From Enterococcus larvae (GTDB taxonomy: Bacteria > Bacillota > Bacilli > Lactobacillales > Enterococcaceae), in contig NZ_JAEDXU010000003.1 of the NCBI RefSeq assembly GCF_017830045.1, forward strand, positions 62,001-126,000: a stretch of 64,000 nt of DNA, given 5' to 3'. Each line of letters starts with the position of its first letter. Position 1 is the first letter of the stretch. The translations under genes and the position numbers were made by a program. Of the stretch, positions 46,989 to 55,877 are shown in pieces. A model generated the notes under the pieces. The model had not been told where the DNA came from. It worked only from the letters and a program-made list of their open reading frames with translations, and searched no databases.

Positions 46989-47636
46989 TCAGCTATTCAA
47001 TGGATCAAAAGAAAAATCTGCCAGAAAGCTGGCTGCCCAAGTCGTATCATTTTTCAGATACTCTTTACCAAAATCAACAATCAAGCCATGAAATTCTTTT
47101 GCCTCTGCGGTACTAAAATCTTCCGGCAAATACACACGATGCTTCAATTTCTTATACCCTTCAATGCCTTCGACACCTAAGCGTGTGAATAATCGCTGTG
47201 CGTAGCGGTCTGCAATAAATTCAACACCATCAAATATATAGACAAGCAGGACATCTGCTGTCTCTTCACCGATGCCTCGCAAGCTCAATAGCTGTTTTCG
47301 AAGATTCGTACCATAATGATCTTCAATTACAGCCAAATCAAATGTAAAATCCTGCAGCCAGAAAAATATTTCTTGAATCGCTTTTCCTTTATTTATATAA
47401 AAACCACTAGGACGTATCAAGTCCTGAAGCTCCTCCAACGGAAGCGCTGCAACCTTTTCCGGATGAAACTGCGTTTTTTCTCTCAAATTATGCAGGGAAT
47501 ATTCCACATTCGCCCAATTCGTATTTTGAACAAGTATGGAGCCAATAATAATCTCCCATTCTGATTCTGCCGGCCACCAGATTCTTTCCGGCATATTCCT
47601 CTTTAATTGTTCATACACTTCTACAACCGGTATCAT
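46989..47636 (-). CDS. EndoIII-like HhH-GPD DNA glycosylase lacking the catalytic Lys and Fe-S cluster
   Basis: This 215-residue protein has the helix-hairpin-helix LRGIGEETADVLL and the catalytic-type Asp in FIADRYAQRLFTRLG, as in EndoIII/MutY/MagIII glycosylases. In EndoIII the HhH has GRKTA with a lyase Lys; here it is GEETA. The C-terminal cysteine cluster is absent. It could be a monofunctional glycosylase for an alkylated base. I chose the ATG at 47636 after GGGAGG. Confidence 0.85.
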   Translation of the reverse strand: MIPVVEVYEQLKRNMPERIWWPAESEWEIIIGSILVQNTNWANVEYSLHNLREKTQFHPEKVAALPLEELQDLIRPSGFYINKGKAIQEIFFWLQDFTFDLAVIEDHYGTNLRKQLLSLRGIGEETADVLLVYIFDGVEFIADRYAQRLFTRLGVEGIEGYKKLKHRVYLPEDFSTAEAKEFHGLIVDFGKEYLKNDTTWAASFLADFSFDPLNS

Positions 47637-47863
47637 ACACCAGCCTCCCTCCATCATTCCATGTGATATGAATCTCTTACCAACCCAATGACACAAAAAG
47701 TCTGTTACATCTAAAACTTATAAGAAAGCACATCCACTTAGCCCTGTTCATTTATCAGTATAGCAAAAATTTGCAGCAGTCTTCAATTTTAACTTCGTCT
47801 ACATGTTGAAGAAATTCAAATAGGACAGACTAAAGCAGCTCTGACGCAATCCTATAAATATGC

Positions 47864-47869
47864 TATAAT
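47864..47869 (+). promoter_or_regulatory. promoter of the 104-residue protein gene
   Basis: TATAAT with CTGACG 17 bp upstream (47841-47846). Confidence 0.5.
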
Positions 47870-47923
47870 ACTATAACTATTCTCACGAATGAAGAGAAGC
47901 AAATGATTCAGGAGGTTTGACCG

Positions 47924-48238
47924 TTGAACAGAAAAGATCTGGAAACACTTCAAAAGCATTTCAGCGATGATAAAAAGTTTTTTAAAGATGGTTATTATCG
48001 TTTAAGAGATATCGGCAGTATGCACTATGAACTGGCCTTTCTGGAAGCTGGGCCGTGTGGAGATACAACCGTTCATCCACAAATTACGATTGATGCTGCA
48101 GAGAATGTTATCGTCCCTATCAAACTCCTTGATATGGCAACATCTCCAACACTGCGTCTTACCCAAGAGGAACATACCGATGAGTTGAATGAAGCGCTTG
48201 AGGGTTTGGTACAACGCTTCTATAGCGTAATAGAATAA
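47924..48238 (+). CDS. small hypothetical protein
   Basis: This 104-residue soluble acidic protein has no family I recognise. It contains FLEAGPCGDTTVHPQITID and ends in helical, charged sequence. The TTG start at 47924 is well supported: AGGAGG lies eight bases upstream. It is monocistronic with its own promoter and a terminator shared with the convergent OYE-type gene. Confidence 0.7.
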   Translation: MNRKDLETLQKHFSDDKKFFKDGYYRLRDIGSMHYELAFLEAGPCGDTTVHPQITIDAAENVIVPIKLLDMATSPTLRLTQEEHTDELNEALEGLVQRFYSVIE

Positions 48239-48241
48239 TGA

Positions 48242-48331
48242 AAAAGCAGCAAAGGCAGCTTACATGGAGGAAGATAGATGGACTAAAGACATCTTATCTC
48301 TTCAAAAGCACCTTTGCTGTTTCTTTTTCTT
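48242..48331. terminator. long terminator hairpin
   Basis: AAAAAGCAGCAAAGG and CCTTTGCTGTTTCTTTTT pair around a 56-base loop, between convergent genes. Confidence 0.6.
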
Positions 48332-49435
48332 TTAAACCAAGCGGTCAGGCATCATTCCCTGTAGAAATCCCCAAACGCCGTTTTGAATGATCAGCTCATC
48401 TCGATTTTCAAAAGGAAGCGTAGTTCGAATCGTTGCTTCTTTTCCTTCAAGAACCTTTTTCGTCCAGTGAGGATCGATCAGCAATGCCCGACCAACTGCA
48501 ACAAGCTCAGCATTTTCCAATACTTCTCCTGCCTGTTTCCCAGTCCGAACATCCCCAACACCAATCAACGGAAGGCGACCAGCTATTTTCTCGTGGACAT
48601 AGGCAAGCATTGATTTTTCTTGAAATTCCTTAGATACTGAAATTCTTTGGTAGTCATTCAATGAAATATGCAGATAATCCAGAGGCTTATTTGCAAGCAG
48701 ATCTACTAGATACATCGTATCTGCCATTTTAATTCCTGGCTCTTCATATTCCTCCGGAGAAAAGCGATAACCCACAATAAACTCTTTTTCAGCAAATTCA
48801 TCTACTGCTGAAGTCACACGATCGACAAGCAAATCAATAAAATGTGCCCGCTTTTCCACAGAACCGCCCCATTGATCGGAACGTCTATTAGAATGTGGTG
48901 AAAAGAATTGCTGAATCAGGTACGTATTGGCTCCGTGCAGCTCTACTCCATCAAAACCGGCTTTGATAGCCCGAATTGCTGCTTGACGATAATCTTCGAT
49001 CAATAACGGGATCTCTGCCTCCATCAATTCTCTTGGTGTCTCTGCTCCTTCTCGCTCAGCCGCAACTGCACTTGGTGCTACTGGCTGCTCCCCACGAAGA
49101 ATTTTAGAATTTGTCATTCTACCGCCATGAAAAATCTGCAGGATTGCTTTTGTTCCATCTCGTTTGATAGTCGAAGCTAACCGGCTTAGGCTGGGAATCA
49201 TTTCGTCTGAAGCAACACTTAGCTCCCCTTCCCAGCCTTTTCCTACCTCTTGAACATTCGCAGCAGCTGTAATCACTGCGCCAACTTCGCCGGTTCTTAA
49301 GCTGTAATAATTTAGCTCATCTTGCGTCACGATACCGTCGTAAAAACTCATCTTCGTTGTCATCGGTGCCATAACAATTGGATTTTTCAGCTTCAATCCT
49401 CTTTTAAATGTAATTGTTTCATTCAGTTTATTCAT
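48332..49435 (-). CDS. NADH:flavin oxidoreductase, Old Yellow Enzyme family
   Basis: This 367-residue FMN enzyme of the OYE family has PIVMAPMTTKMS, LQIFHGGRMT and the signature HGANTYLIQQFFSPHSN with NRRSDQWGGS. Members reduce activated double bonds and quinone-like electrophiles. The ATG at 49435 has AGGGGGA upstream. It is 20 bp after the SDR gene, and both lie downstream of a MarR-type gene and operator, suggesting an electrophile-response operon. Confidence 0.9.
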   Translation of the reverse strand: MNKLNETITFKRGLKLKNPIVMAPMTTKMSFYDGIVTQDELNYYSLRTGEVGAVITAAANVQEVGKGWEGELSVASDEMIPSLSRLASTIKRDGTKAILQIFHGGRMTNSKILRGEQPVAPSAVAAEREGAETPRELMEAEIPLLIEDYRQAAIRAIKAGFDGVELHGANTYLIQQFFSPHSNRRSDQWGGSVEKRAHFIDLLVDRVTSAVDEFAEKEFIVGYRFSPEEYEEPGIKMADTMYLVDLLANKPLDYLHISLNDYQRISVSKEFQEKSMLAYVHEKIAGRLPLIGVGDVRTGKQAGEVLENAELVAVGRALLIDPHWTKKVLEGKEATIRTTLPFENRDELIIQNGVWGFLQGMMPDRLV

Positions 49436-49454
49436 ATGTCGCTGTCCCCCTGTA

Positions 49455-50093
49455 TTAGTCAATTGTATTTAAGGCTTTTTTGATTGGCGTTTCCCCATCA
49501 TGCATAGGAATAACCTTTTTGATTGTTTTTGGTGCTGTTACAATTTGTGCCAGCGTTTCTGCTACATTGGCAATTGAATTTTCACCCGCTTCGCCTGAAC
49601 CAATCGTGATTTTCCCTGTTCCTTCTGACTCCTTCAATATACCAGGCTGTAGAATTGTATAATCAAGCTTTGTATTATTGATCAACCAAGAATCCGCATA
49701 ATGCTTAGCAATCGTATAATCGAGAAGACTAGCCATCGAACGATCCTGCCAACGTTCCGGCTCTAAAGAAAATACCGAACTCAATTGAATATAACGCTTG
49801 ATCCCTTTTTGTTCAGCAGCCTGTATCAGCTTGACTGCACCATTTAAATCTGTTTGCAGTAAATCTTTTCCTCTGGAACCAGCAACAAATATCACCACAT
49901 CGGCATCTGCTAAGCTCTCAGCCAGTGTTTCTACTGAAGCATGAAGGTCTGTAAATACAGCTTTTACATTTTCTGACTCATTGATTTGATCTACTTTTCT
50001 CGCTCCCGCATAAACAAAATGACCTTGCTCCTGTAAAACAGCAACAAGTTTTTGTCCAACTCTGCCAGTTGCTCCTGCAACAAATATCTTCAT
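49455..50093 (-). CDS. NAD(P)-binding SDR-like protein
   Basis: This 212-residue atypical short-chain dehydrogenase (NAD(P)H-binding, NmrA/YwnB-like) has the nucleotide-binding FVAGATGRVGQKL at its N-terminus and IQLSSVFSLEP, then YTIAKHYAD as an active-site-like YxxxK. The reaction is unknown. It begins 21 bp after the MarR-type operator and is followed by the OYE-type gene. Confidence 0.85.
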   Translation of the reverse strand: MKIFVAGATGRVGQKLVAVLQEQGHFVYAGARKVDQINESENVKAVFTDLHASVETLAESLADADVVIFVAGSRGKDLLQTDLNGAVKLIQAAEQKGIKRYIQLSSVFSLEPERWQDRSMASLLDYTIAKHYADSWLINNTKLDYTILQPGILKESEGTGKITIGSGEAGENSIANVAETLAQIVTAPKTIKKVIPMHDGETPIKKALNTID

Positions 50094-50113
50094 TCCTTGA
50101 CCCCCTTAATATG

Positions 50114-50127
50114 TATGCACATGCATA
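50114..50127. promoter_or_regulatory. MarR-type operator
   Basis: TATGCACATGCATA is a near-perfect palindrome (ATGCA-CA-TGCAT core) in the SDR leader, between it and the upstream MarR-family gene. The spacing and sequence suit a MarR dimer. Confidence 0.55.
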
Positions 50128-50170
50128 TATTATCGTATAAATTAGACTTTTACAAATCATTTGACTTCTA

Positions 50171-50587
50171 TCAGCTTGATTTATAAAAACCTGCTAACAA
50201 CATATGCTCTTTAAATGCCTGCTTCAACACCGTATCCACCACATCTTCTGCTTTTTCAACCTTTTCCAGACCTTTATCAGTAATACTAACGTAGATTCCA
50301 CGCTTATCATCTGTACAGATATGACGATTGATTACTCCACAGCGTTTGTCCTCCATCCGACTGATCAAGCGAGACAAGGCACTTTGACTCAAGCCCACTT
50401 TTTCCTGAAGGTGCTGCAGCCTCATTTTTTTTGATTCCTCAATGGAAAGAAAATATAGAACATAAAACTCATTTAATGCCAGACTTGCTTCCTCCTTCAG
50501 CTGTACTTCCAGTTCATTATCAACAACAGCTATCAATTGAGATATAGCCAACCAATCAGCTAATCTTGTGTTTTGTACATTCTTCAT
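50171..50587 (-). CDS. MarR-family transcriptional regulator
   Basis: This 138-residue winged-helix regulator has HLQEKVGLSQSALSRLISRME as recognition helix region and DDKRGIYVSITDKG as wing. A cysteine in KRCGVINRHIC could serve as a redox sensor (inference). The ATG at 50587 has AGAGGTG upstream. It lies just before the SDR-OYE pair in the same direction and probably represses it through the palindrome at 50114. Confidence 0.9.
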   Translation of the reverse strand: MKNVQNTRLADWLAISQLIAVVDNELEVQLKEEASLALNEFYVLYFLSIEESKKMRLQHLQEKVGLSQSALSRLISRMEDKRCGVINRHICTDDKRGIYVSITDKGLEKVEKAEDVVDTVLKQAFKEHMLLAGFYKSS

Positions 50588-50993
50588 CTTTTTCACCTCT
50601 TCTCACTTATAAACGCATAGTCTAAAAAAACAGTAGTTTCTAAAATAATAGCTAAGAATATCCTTTTCGTCAATCTCTTGAGATTATCTATGTTGATTCA
50701 TAAGTATAACTCAACCACCCTGTGCACAGGATAGAATTGAAACGCTTCAACAATGTTTATCCTTTATAAGATGTTTTATTTAAAATTTGATTCAATGATA
50801 AGAGTACCTCTAAAAACACTTGAAGTCATTCAGCGATATCTATAGAATGAAAGAGACACTCTTCAATAGAGGTCAGTAGTATTCTTAACGCCTCAGCGTA
50901 TAAAGATATTGGATAGCAACTCTAGAAATAAACTGTCTGCCAAAATAGTTTGGTATGGTAGGTAGTATCTATTAGAAACTAGGAGGAGATCAT
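50588..50993. other. intergenic region between the MarR and MoxR genes
   Basis: It separates divergent genes. Visible elements are TGTGCACA (50721-50728) and TTGAA-ACGC-TTCAA (50737-50750), a cre-like palindrome one base short of the consensus. GGAGGAG precedes the moxR ATG. No gene is seen. Confidence 0.4.
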
Positions 50994-51932
50994 ATGCTAA
51001 CATCAGCCCAAGAAAAATTAAATCAGCTGATCGATGAAATGGAAAAAGTCATCCTCGGAAAACGCGATGTGCTTCAACTAACTGTTACTGCTTTTTTAGC
51101 AGGAGGACATGTACTTTTTGAAGATATTCCCGGAGTTGGTAAAACAATGATGGTCAAAACATTGGCAAAAGCCGTTCACGGCACCTTCAGTCGTGTACAA
51201 TTCACACCAGATTTATTACCCAGTGATATTCTAGGGATTTCTGTTTATAATACTGCATCACAAACTTTTGAATTCCATTCAGGACCGGTTTTTACAACCA
51301 TACTGCTTGCAGATGAGATCAATCGAACAACACCACGGACACAGGCTGCTTTACTGGAAGCGATGTCTGAAAATCATGTAACGATCGACAATCACACCTA
51401 TCCATTGGACGAACACTTTTTTGTTCTGGCGACCCAGAATCCAATAGAATATGAAGGAACCTATCCATTGCCGGAAGCACAGCTGGATCGCTTTCTTTTC
51501 CGTTTACACATTGGTTATCCTGAATTTTCAGACGAACTGGATTTACTTTTGAACAACCAGCAAAACAAGCTGGCGTCTGTCCGCCAGTTATTGACTTCAC
51601 AGGAGCTTACAGAAATGAAGCGCTTGGTAAATGAGATTTATGTTGATCCTCAGATTGCTCGTTATGCCTTACAGCTAGTTCACGCTACTCGAAATCATGC
51701 CGGTGTTGCTTTAGGCGTCAGCCCTCGTGGAGCTGTTTCCTTTTTACAGGCTGCGAAAGCCTATGCCTTTGTTAACGGACGAACCTTTGTTACACCTGAC
51801 GATCTACAACAAATCCTTCCTGCAACATTCGGGCATCGCCTATTATTGAAAAATAGAAATTCTTCTGCTGAATCCGTTCAGGGAATACTGGAACAGATCA
51901 TCAAACGAGTACCGGTCCCAGTTAGGAGATGA
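50994..51932 (+). CDS. MoxR-family AAA+ ATPase
   Basis: This 312-residue ATPase has Walker A DIPGVGKTMM, Walker B ILLADEINR, sensor LATQNPIEYEGTYPLPEAQ and the arginine-finger region QLDRF. MoxR proteins act as chaperone-like ATPases with von Willebrand or DUF58 partners. It overlaps the DUF58 gene by 4 bp, heading a three-gene operon with DUF58 and transglutaminase proteins, an arrangement widely seen in bacteria. Its specific target is unknown. Confidence 0.92.
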   Translation: MLTSAQEKLNQLIDEMEKVILGKRDVLQLTVTAFLAGGHVLFEDIPGVGKTMMVKTLAKAVHGTFSRVQFTPDLLPSDILGISVYNTASQTFEFHSGPVFTTILLADEINRTTPRTQAALLEAMSENHVTIDNHTYPLDEHFFVLATQNPIEYEGTYPLPEAQLDRFLFRLHIGYPEFSDELDLLLNNQQNKLASVRQLLTSQELTEMKRLVNEIYVDPQIARYALQLVHATRNHAGVALGVSPRGAVSFLQAAKAYAFVNGRTFVTPDDLQQILPATFGHRLLLKNRNSSAESVQGILEQIIKRVPVPVRR

Positions 51933-51934
51933 GT

Positions 51935-53005
51935 ATGAAAAATAATTTACTGAGAAACATCTTGCGAATGATTCCAGTTCTGCTTTTTTATCTTGCTCTC
52001 TTCTTTTATGCTGTCGTTTTCAATAATTCAAGTGGTTGGGCGCTATTTTTTTTCCTTACCTTTTTATTGGCTGCAAACTTCATCAGTCTGATTCCTTCAC
52101 ATAAAAAGCTCCGATTGGCAATGATTGAAAGTAGTACTTATCTTGTCAATCAGAGCAGTCAGCTGGCTGTGGAAATATATACGGACCGCCCACTGTTATT
52201 ACCATTATATGGAGTGACAGTCACGCAGTCGACCTCCGTAGAAAAAGAAAACTATTTTTTCTTAGCGTATACAGGAAATAGAAAAGTGTTGACCTTTCAT
52301 TGGGTACCGACAAAAAGAGGTTTTTTTTCAGAGCTGCCTGTGTCCATTCACAGCACTGATTTCTTGAAACTGATATCTAAGCAATCCGTTCAACTATTGA
52401 CAGGTCCATTTCCAGTCCTGCCGAAAGTAAATAATGACTTAGCAGAAAAATTACTGCAAGCTGTTTTGACTGTCCAGCCAAATTTTTATGTCCCATTTGG
52501 CAATCGGACCTTTATGATCCGTGATTTTCGAGAGCACCAGGTAGGCGATCCATTACGAATGATCGACTGGAAGCAATCCAGCAAAAGAAGCGAACTGATC
52601 GTAAAGGAATATGAGCAGGAACAAGAACAGGAAACCTGTATTCTATTCTACGGACAGGCTCATACGTATTTTGAAGAGCTGTTGTCCATTTATTATTCTG
52701 TAACACGGCACTTGAATGGACGGATGACCTACAGAACAAAACTGCTGGCTGACTATTCTTCAGACACGCCGGAAGAATACGTACTTGCTGCACTCCAGCC
52801 GTTCTCTGAAGAGCCGGAAATCCCGTTCTCTACCAATAAAAAACTACTCATTTTTGCACCGGAGCAAACCGAAAAGCTCCAAGAGCAATTGCAGCTGCTG
52901 GCACGAACCAATGAGATTCTGCTTGTTACAACCAATGCTGGTCGTCTTTGCCTTCATTACAAGGACCAAGTTATCTACATCGACACAATGGAGGTGGGAC
53001 AATGA
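51935..53005 (+). CDS. DUF58 membrane protein
   Basis: This 356-residue protein has two N-terminal helices (about residues 10-45) and a cytoplasmic or external DUF58 domain with FREHQVGDPLRMIDWKQSSK, the family signature. I chose the second ATG at 51935 because AGGAG lies six bases upstream; the first (51929) touches that site. It overlaps the following gene by 4 bp. Partner of the MoxR ATPase. Confidence 0.88.
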   Translation: MKNNLLRNILRMIPVLLFYLALFFYAVVFNNSSGWALFFFLTFLLAANFISLIPSHKKLRLAMIESSTYLVNQSSQLAVEIYTDRPLLLPLYGVTVTQSTSVEKENYFFLAYTGNRKVLTFHWVPTKRGFFSELPVSIHSTDFLKLISKQSVQLLTGPFPVLPKVNNDLAEKLLQAVLTVQPNFYVPFGNRTFMIRDFREHQVGDPLRMIDWKQSSKRSELIVKEYEQEQEQETCILFYGQAHTYFEELLSIYYSVTRHLNGRMTYRTKLLADYSSDTPEEYVLAALQPFSEEPEIPFSTNKKLLIFAPEQTEKLQEQLQLLARTNEILLVTTNAGRLCLHYKDQVIYIDTMEVGQ

Positions 53006-55194
53006 GGGATCGAGTGAAAAAAAACTGGCTCTTCGCTATCTTGGCCTTCTTTATCCTGACTATCGCCAGTCCGCCATTTCTCGAGGTTTATCAACTTGGA
53101 AACAGTCCTCTGTTTATTGGAATGCTGGCTGTTATCTGCTTGATCACACTATTGTTCAAAGATTTTCTGATCACATTTCCACTTTATCTGATCAGCTATA
53201 TTATTTTGCTGTACAACTATTTTCCTCTAGGACATTCTTTTAGCCTTGAATGGTTCACAGCACTTGTTGACGAGGTTACGCTTTCCTACAATCAGATTCT
53301 ATCCGGCGAGCTAAGTTATATGCCTCAGACGATTGCCTTAGTCATCATTCTCTTCTTCCTGATTGCCTTGGCAGTCTTGATGATCCACTATGAGCGACCA
53401 TGGCTGAGCTATTTGCTGATTGTTGGCTACCAGCTGTTATTAGTGGCATTCAATCAGCTGGAATTGAGCGGCTCATTACTTTTGATCACTTGTACAGCAT
53501 TGCTTTTTCATCAATTGAAAAAGCTGCCGGACACGATAAGCCGTTCTCGAAGAAGCCAGTCTTTTGTCTTGAGCATGATGGTGTTTGCACTTTTGGCGGG
53601 AGCAGCTTATTCTTTTCAGCAGCTGTTCCCACAAGCCCGGAGCTTCTTATTCATACAAACTGATTCAATTCGTGATTACTTCAATCAGCTGGGGCTTTAT
53701 CAGCACATTGCTCAATATGGGCAATCAGGTCTTTCCAAAAGCGGCTTTAGCGAAGATGATCAGCAATTAGGCGGACCCTTGTTGGATGATGCTGCTGTCG
53801 TATTCACTGCCTACCAGCAAGACCCACACTATTGGCGGATCGAAACCAAAGATACTTATACTGGAAAGGGTTGGGAAAACTCTAACAGTTCACTTCATTT
53901 TATCGGGAATCAAGACACCCTGATACTTGAGGATGTTGGATATTCCGGACCGCTCGGACCTGAAGCAGTAATCAGGCTGGCATTCACTGACGCTGTCAGC
54001 TATCTCCCTCAGCCTTACGGCAGAGTACAGCTCCCCCTTAATGGAATCGGCGGTGCCGAAGAGATCAGTGAGAAAAATCGAATCAATTTAAAAGAAGCAC
54101 CTAAAGAATTCCAGCTTTACTGGCAGGAGCTGGCTTACGAAGAAGACGATTTGCAGAATGTTTTATTGTCGGATTACAGCTTTTACTCAGATGATTGGCA
54201 GATAGCTGCAGAAAGCGGTGTGACCTCTCAATACTTCGAGTTGCCAACGAGTGTATCTGATCGTACCATCACACTGGCGAACGAACTGACACACAACGAA
54301 ACAAGTCTATACGGAAAAGTAAAGGCTGTAGAACAGTATTTGAAAACCAATGAAGAGTTTCGCTATTCGAAGACTGATACTACGTATCCAGCGAGTGATC
54401 AGGATTATGTCGAGCATTTCCTGTTCGACTCAAAGGTCGGCTATTGTGATAATTTTTCTACTGCGATGGTTGTCTTGCTTCGTGCGCAGGGAATCCCCAG
54501 TCGTTGGGCGAAGGGGTTTGCGCCGGGAGAGGTAACTGGTGAACAGGATGGACTTCTGGAATACACCATCAGGAACAGCCACGCCCATTCATGGCCTGAA
54601 GTTTATTTTGAAGGCTATGGCTGGATTCCTTTTGAACCAACACCAAGCTTTGATAATCCAGACACACCTGCAGAACCAGCCGTAGAAAGCGTCGATTCTT
54701 CTGAAACGCTAGAATCAAGCACTATCGCTTCAAGCAATGAAGTAAACGATTCAAGTAGTTCAGCCAATACAAGTGAAAGTAGTTCAGTAGAAAAGACAGA
54801 GAGCAGTTCTACTGAATGGCGCTCTTTATTAAAATGGAGCAGCAGCTTCATTGGAATCCTACTCGCTGTTATTGGTGCTCTTTTCTTGAGAAAAAATTAC
54901 TTCTTGCTTCGTTATCGACTTTATCGACGAATCAAACCAAATGATTTCAACAACACTTATTTATTGATTCTAAGGCAAGCAGAGAAGCAATATACCAGAG
55001 CTGCGAACGAGCCTCTAGCACGTTATGCACAGCATTTTGAAGATGACAATCCTCGATTTGATGGGAGCTTCATTGCACTTACGAAAATATATGAAGAATC
55101 ACTTTATGGAAAACAGCAGATGGATCGCCGCAAATGGCGTCCGCTGCTTGATCAGACAGCTGAAATCTTAGCTGTCCGTCCTAAAAAAAATTAG
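53002..55194 (+). CDS. TgpA-like transglutaminase membrane protein
   Basis: This 730-residue protein has about six N-terminal helices (residues 8-215, DUF3488/TgpA_N-like) and an external transglutaminase-like core with Cys482 in GYCDNFSTAM and His529 in NSHAHSWPEVYFEG. An Asp-like site in FEPTPSFDNP and a Ser/Glu-rich linker follow, then a single helix near 620 and a C-terminal DUF4129-like tail. The complete Cys-His pair suggests catalytic activity on peptides or envelope proteins. The ATG at 53002 has GGAGGTGGG upstream. Confidence 0.9.
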   Translation: MRDRVKKNWLFAILAFFILTIASPPFLEVYQLGNSPLFIGMLAVICLITLLFKDFLITFPLYLISYIILLYNYFPLGHSFSLEWFTALVDEVTLSYNQILSGELSYMPQTIALVIILFFLIALAVLMIHYERPWLSYLLIVGYQLLLVAFNQLELSGSLLLITCTALLFHQLKKLPDTISRSRRSQSFVLSMMVFALLAGAAYSFQQLFPQARSFLFIQTDSIRDYFNQLGLYQHIAQYGQSGLSKSGFSEDDQQLGGPLLDDAAVVFTAYQQDPHYWRIETKDTYTGKGWENSNSSLHFIGNQDTLILEDVGYSGPLGPEAVIRLAFTDAVSYLPQPYGRVQLPLNGIGGAEEISEKNRINLKEAPKEFQLYWQELAYEEDDLQNVLLSDYSFYSDDWQIAAESGVTSQYFELPTSVSDRTITLANELTHNETSLYGKVKAVEQYLKTNEEFRYSKTDTTYPASDQDYVEHFLFDSKVGYCDNFSTAMVVLLRAQGIPSRWAKGFAPGEVTGEQDGLLEYTIRNSHAHSWPEVYFEGYGWIPFEPTPSFDNPDTPAEPAVESVDSSETLESSTIASSNEVNDSSSSANTSESSSVEKTESSSTEWRSLLKWSSSFIGILLAVIGALFLRKNYFLLRYRLYRRIKPNDFNNTYLLILRQAEKQYTRAANEPLARYAQHFEDDNPRFDGSFIALTKIYEESLYGKQQMDRRKWRPLLDQTAEILAVRPKKN

Positions 55195-55208
55195 CCATTT
55201 ATCGATTA

Positions 55209-55248
55209 AAAAAATCTCGTTAGAGGAGGTCCTCCAACGAGATTTTTT
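55209..55248. terminator. bidirectional terminator after the transglutaminase gene
   Basis: AAAAATCTCGTT and AACGAGATTTTTT with inner GAGGA/TCCTC pairs, between convergent genes. Confidence 0.85.
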
Positions 55249-55255
55249 AGATTAT

Positions 55256-55585
55256 CTATGCTTTCTTTAGAACGGTATAGAAGCGATCCAGATCGAACGC
55301 CAGCTTCTGAAATTGTACAAAGCGACCTTCTCGTATATATTCTTTCCCATTGATAAACAACAATAAGGTAGGTGCTGAAAAGACTTGGTAAGCAGCTGTC
55401 ACCTGCGGAATTTCTGCACCATCTACTTCTCCCAATACAATATCCGGATAGCTTTTTAGCAATTCTTTAAGCTTTGGCAGAACAGAATGACAGACCGAGC
55501 AATCAGGTTGCGATATGTATACAAATGCAAATTCATGCGTGTGGATAAATGCATCGATTTCTTCTATCTGATGTAATTTGACCAT
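55256..55585 (-). CDS. thioredoxin-like protein
   Basis: This 109-residue thioredoxin-fold protein has the redox motif CSVC (Cys29 and Cys32) and the cis-Pro region VFSAPTLLLFINGKE. It lacks the WCGPC context of true thioredoxins, so its partner is unclear. The ATG at 55585 has GAAGGGAG upstream. It is monocistronic, with no signal peptide. Confidence 0.88.
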   Translation of the reverse strand: MVKLHQIEEIDAFIHTHEFAFVYISQPDCSVCHSVLPKLKELLKSYPDIVLGEVDGAEIPQVTAAYQVFSAPTLLLFINGKEYIREGRFVQFQKLAFDLDRFYTVLKKA

Positions 55586-55803
55586 TGACTCAGCTCCCTT
55601 CTCCCAATTCCCCATTACTATAGCACAATCAGGTGGAAAAAGGCGATCTAGTTGCCTGACTGACTAAAAGCTCGCCTTGAGATATCAAAAGTTACAACTA
55701 TCGCTCGCAGATAGTTGTGTCCTTTTCCTATCTATGTTACGTTTTCAGATAAGAAGAATCACAATACAAGTTACAGCCCAATCATCCCTTTAAATTATTA
55801 TTG

Positions 55804-55834
55804 TTGACCTTCACACAGTGTGAAGGTTTATGAT
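55804..55834 (+). promoter_or_regulatory. MerR-type promoter with 19-bp spacer and operator
   Basis: TTGACC (55804-55809) and TATGAT (55829-55834) are 19 bp apart. The perfect palindrome CCTTCACAC-A-GTGTGAAGG (55808-55826) fills the spacer. This is the classic arrangement for MerR-family activation by DNA distortion. Confidence 0.8.
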
Positions 55835-55877
55835 AAGGATGTCATTCGAATGATAAAAATAATATCGGAGTGAAACG

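Noticed and set aside
55256-55585. True thioredoxin (trxA)
   Set aside because: The motif is CSVC rather than WCGPC and surrounding residues differ, so only thioredoxin-like is stated.
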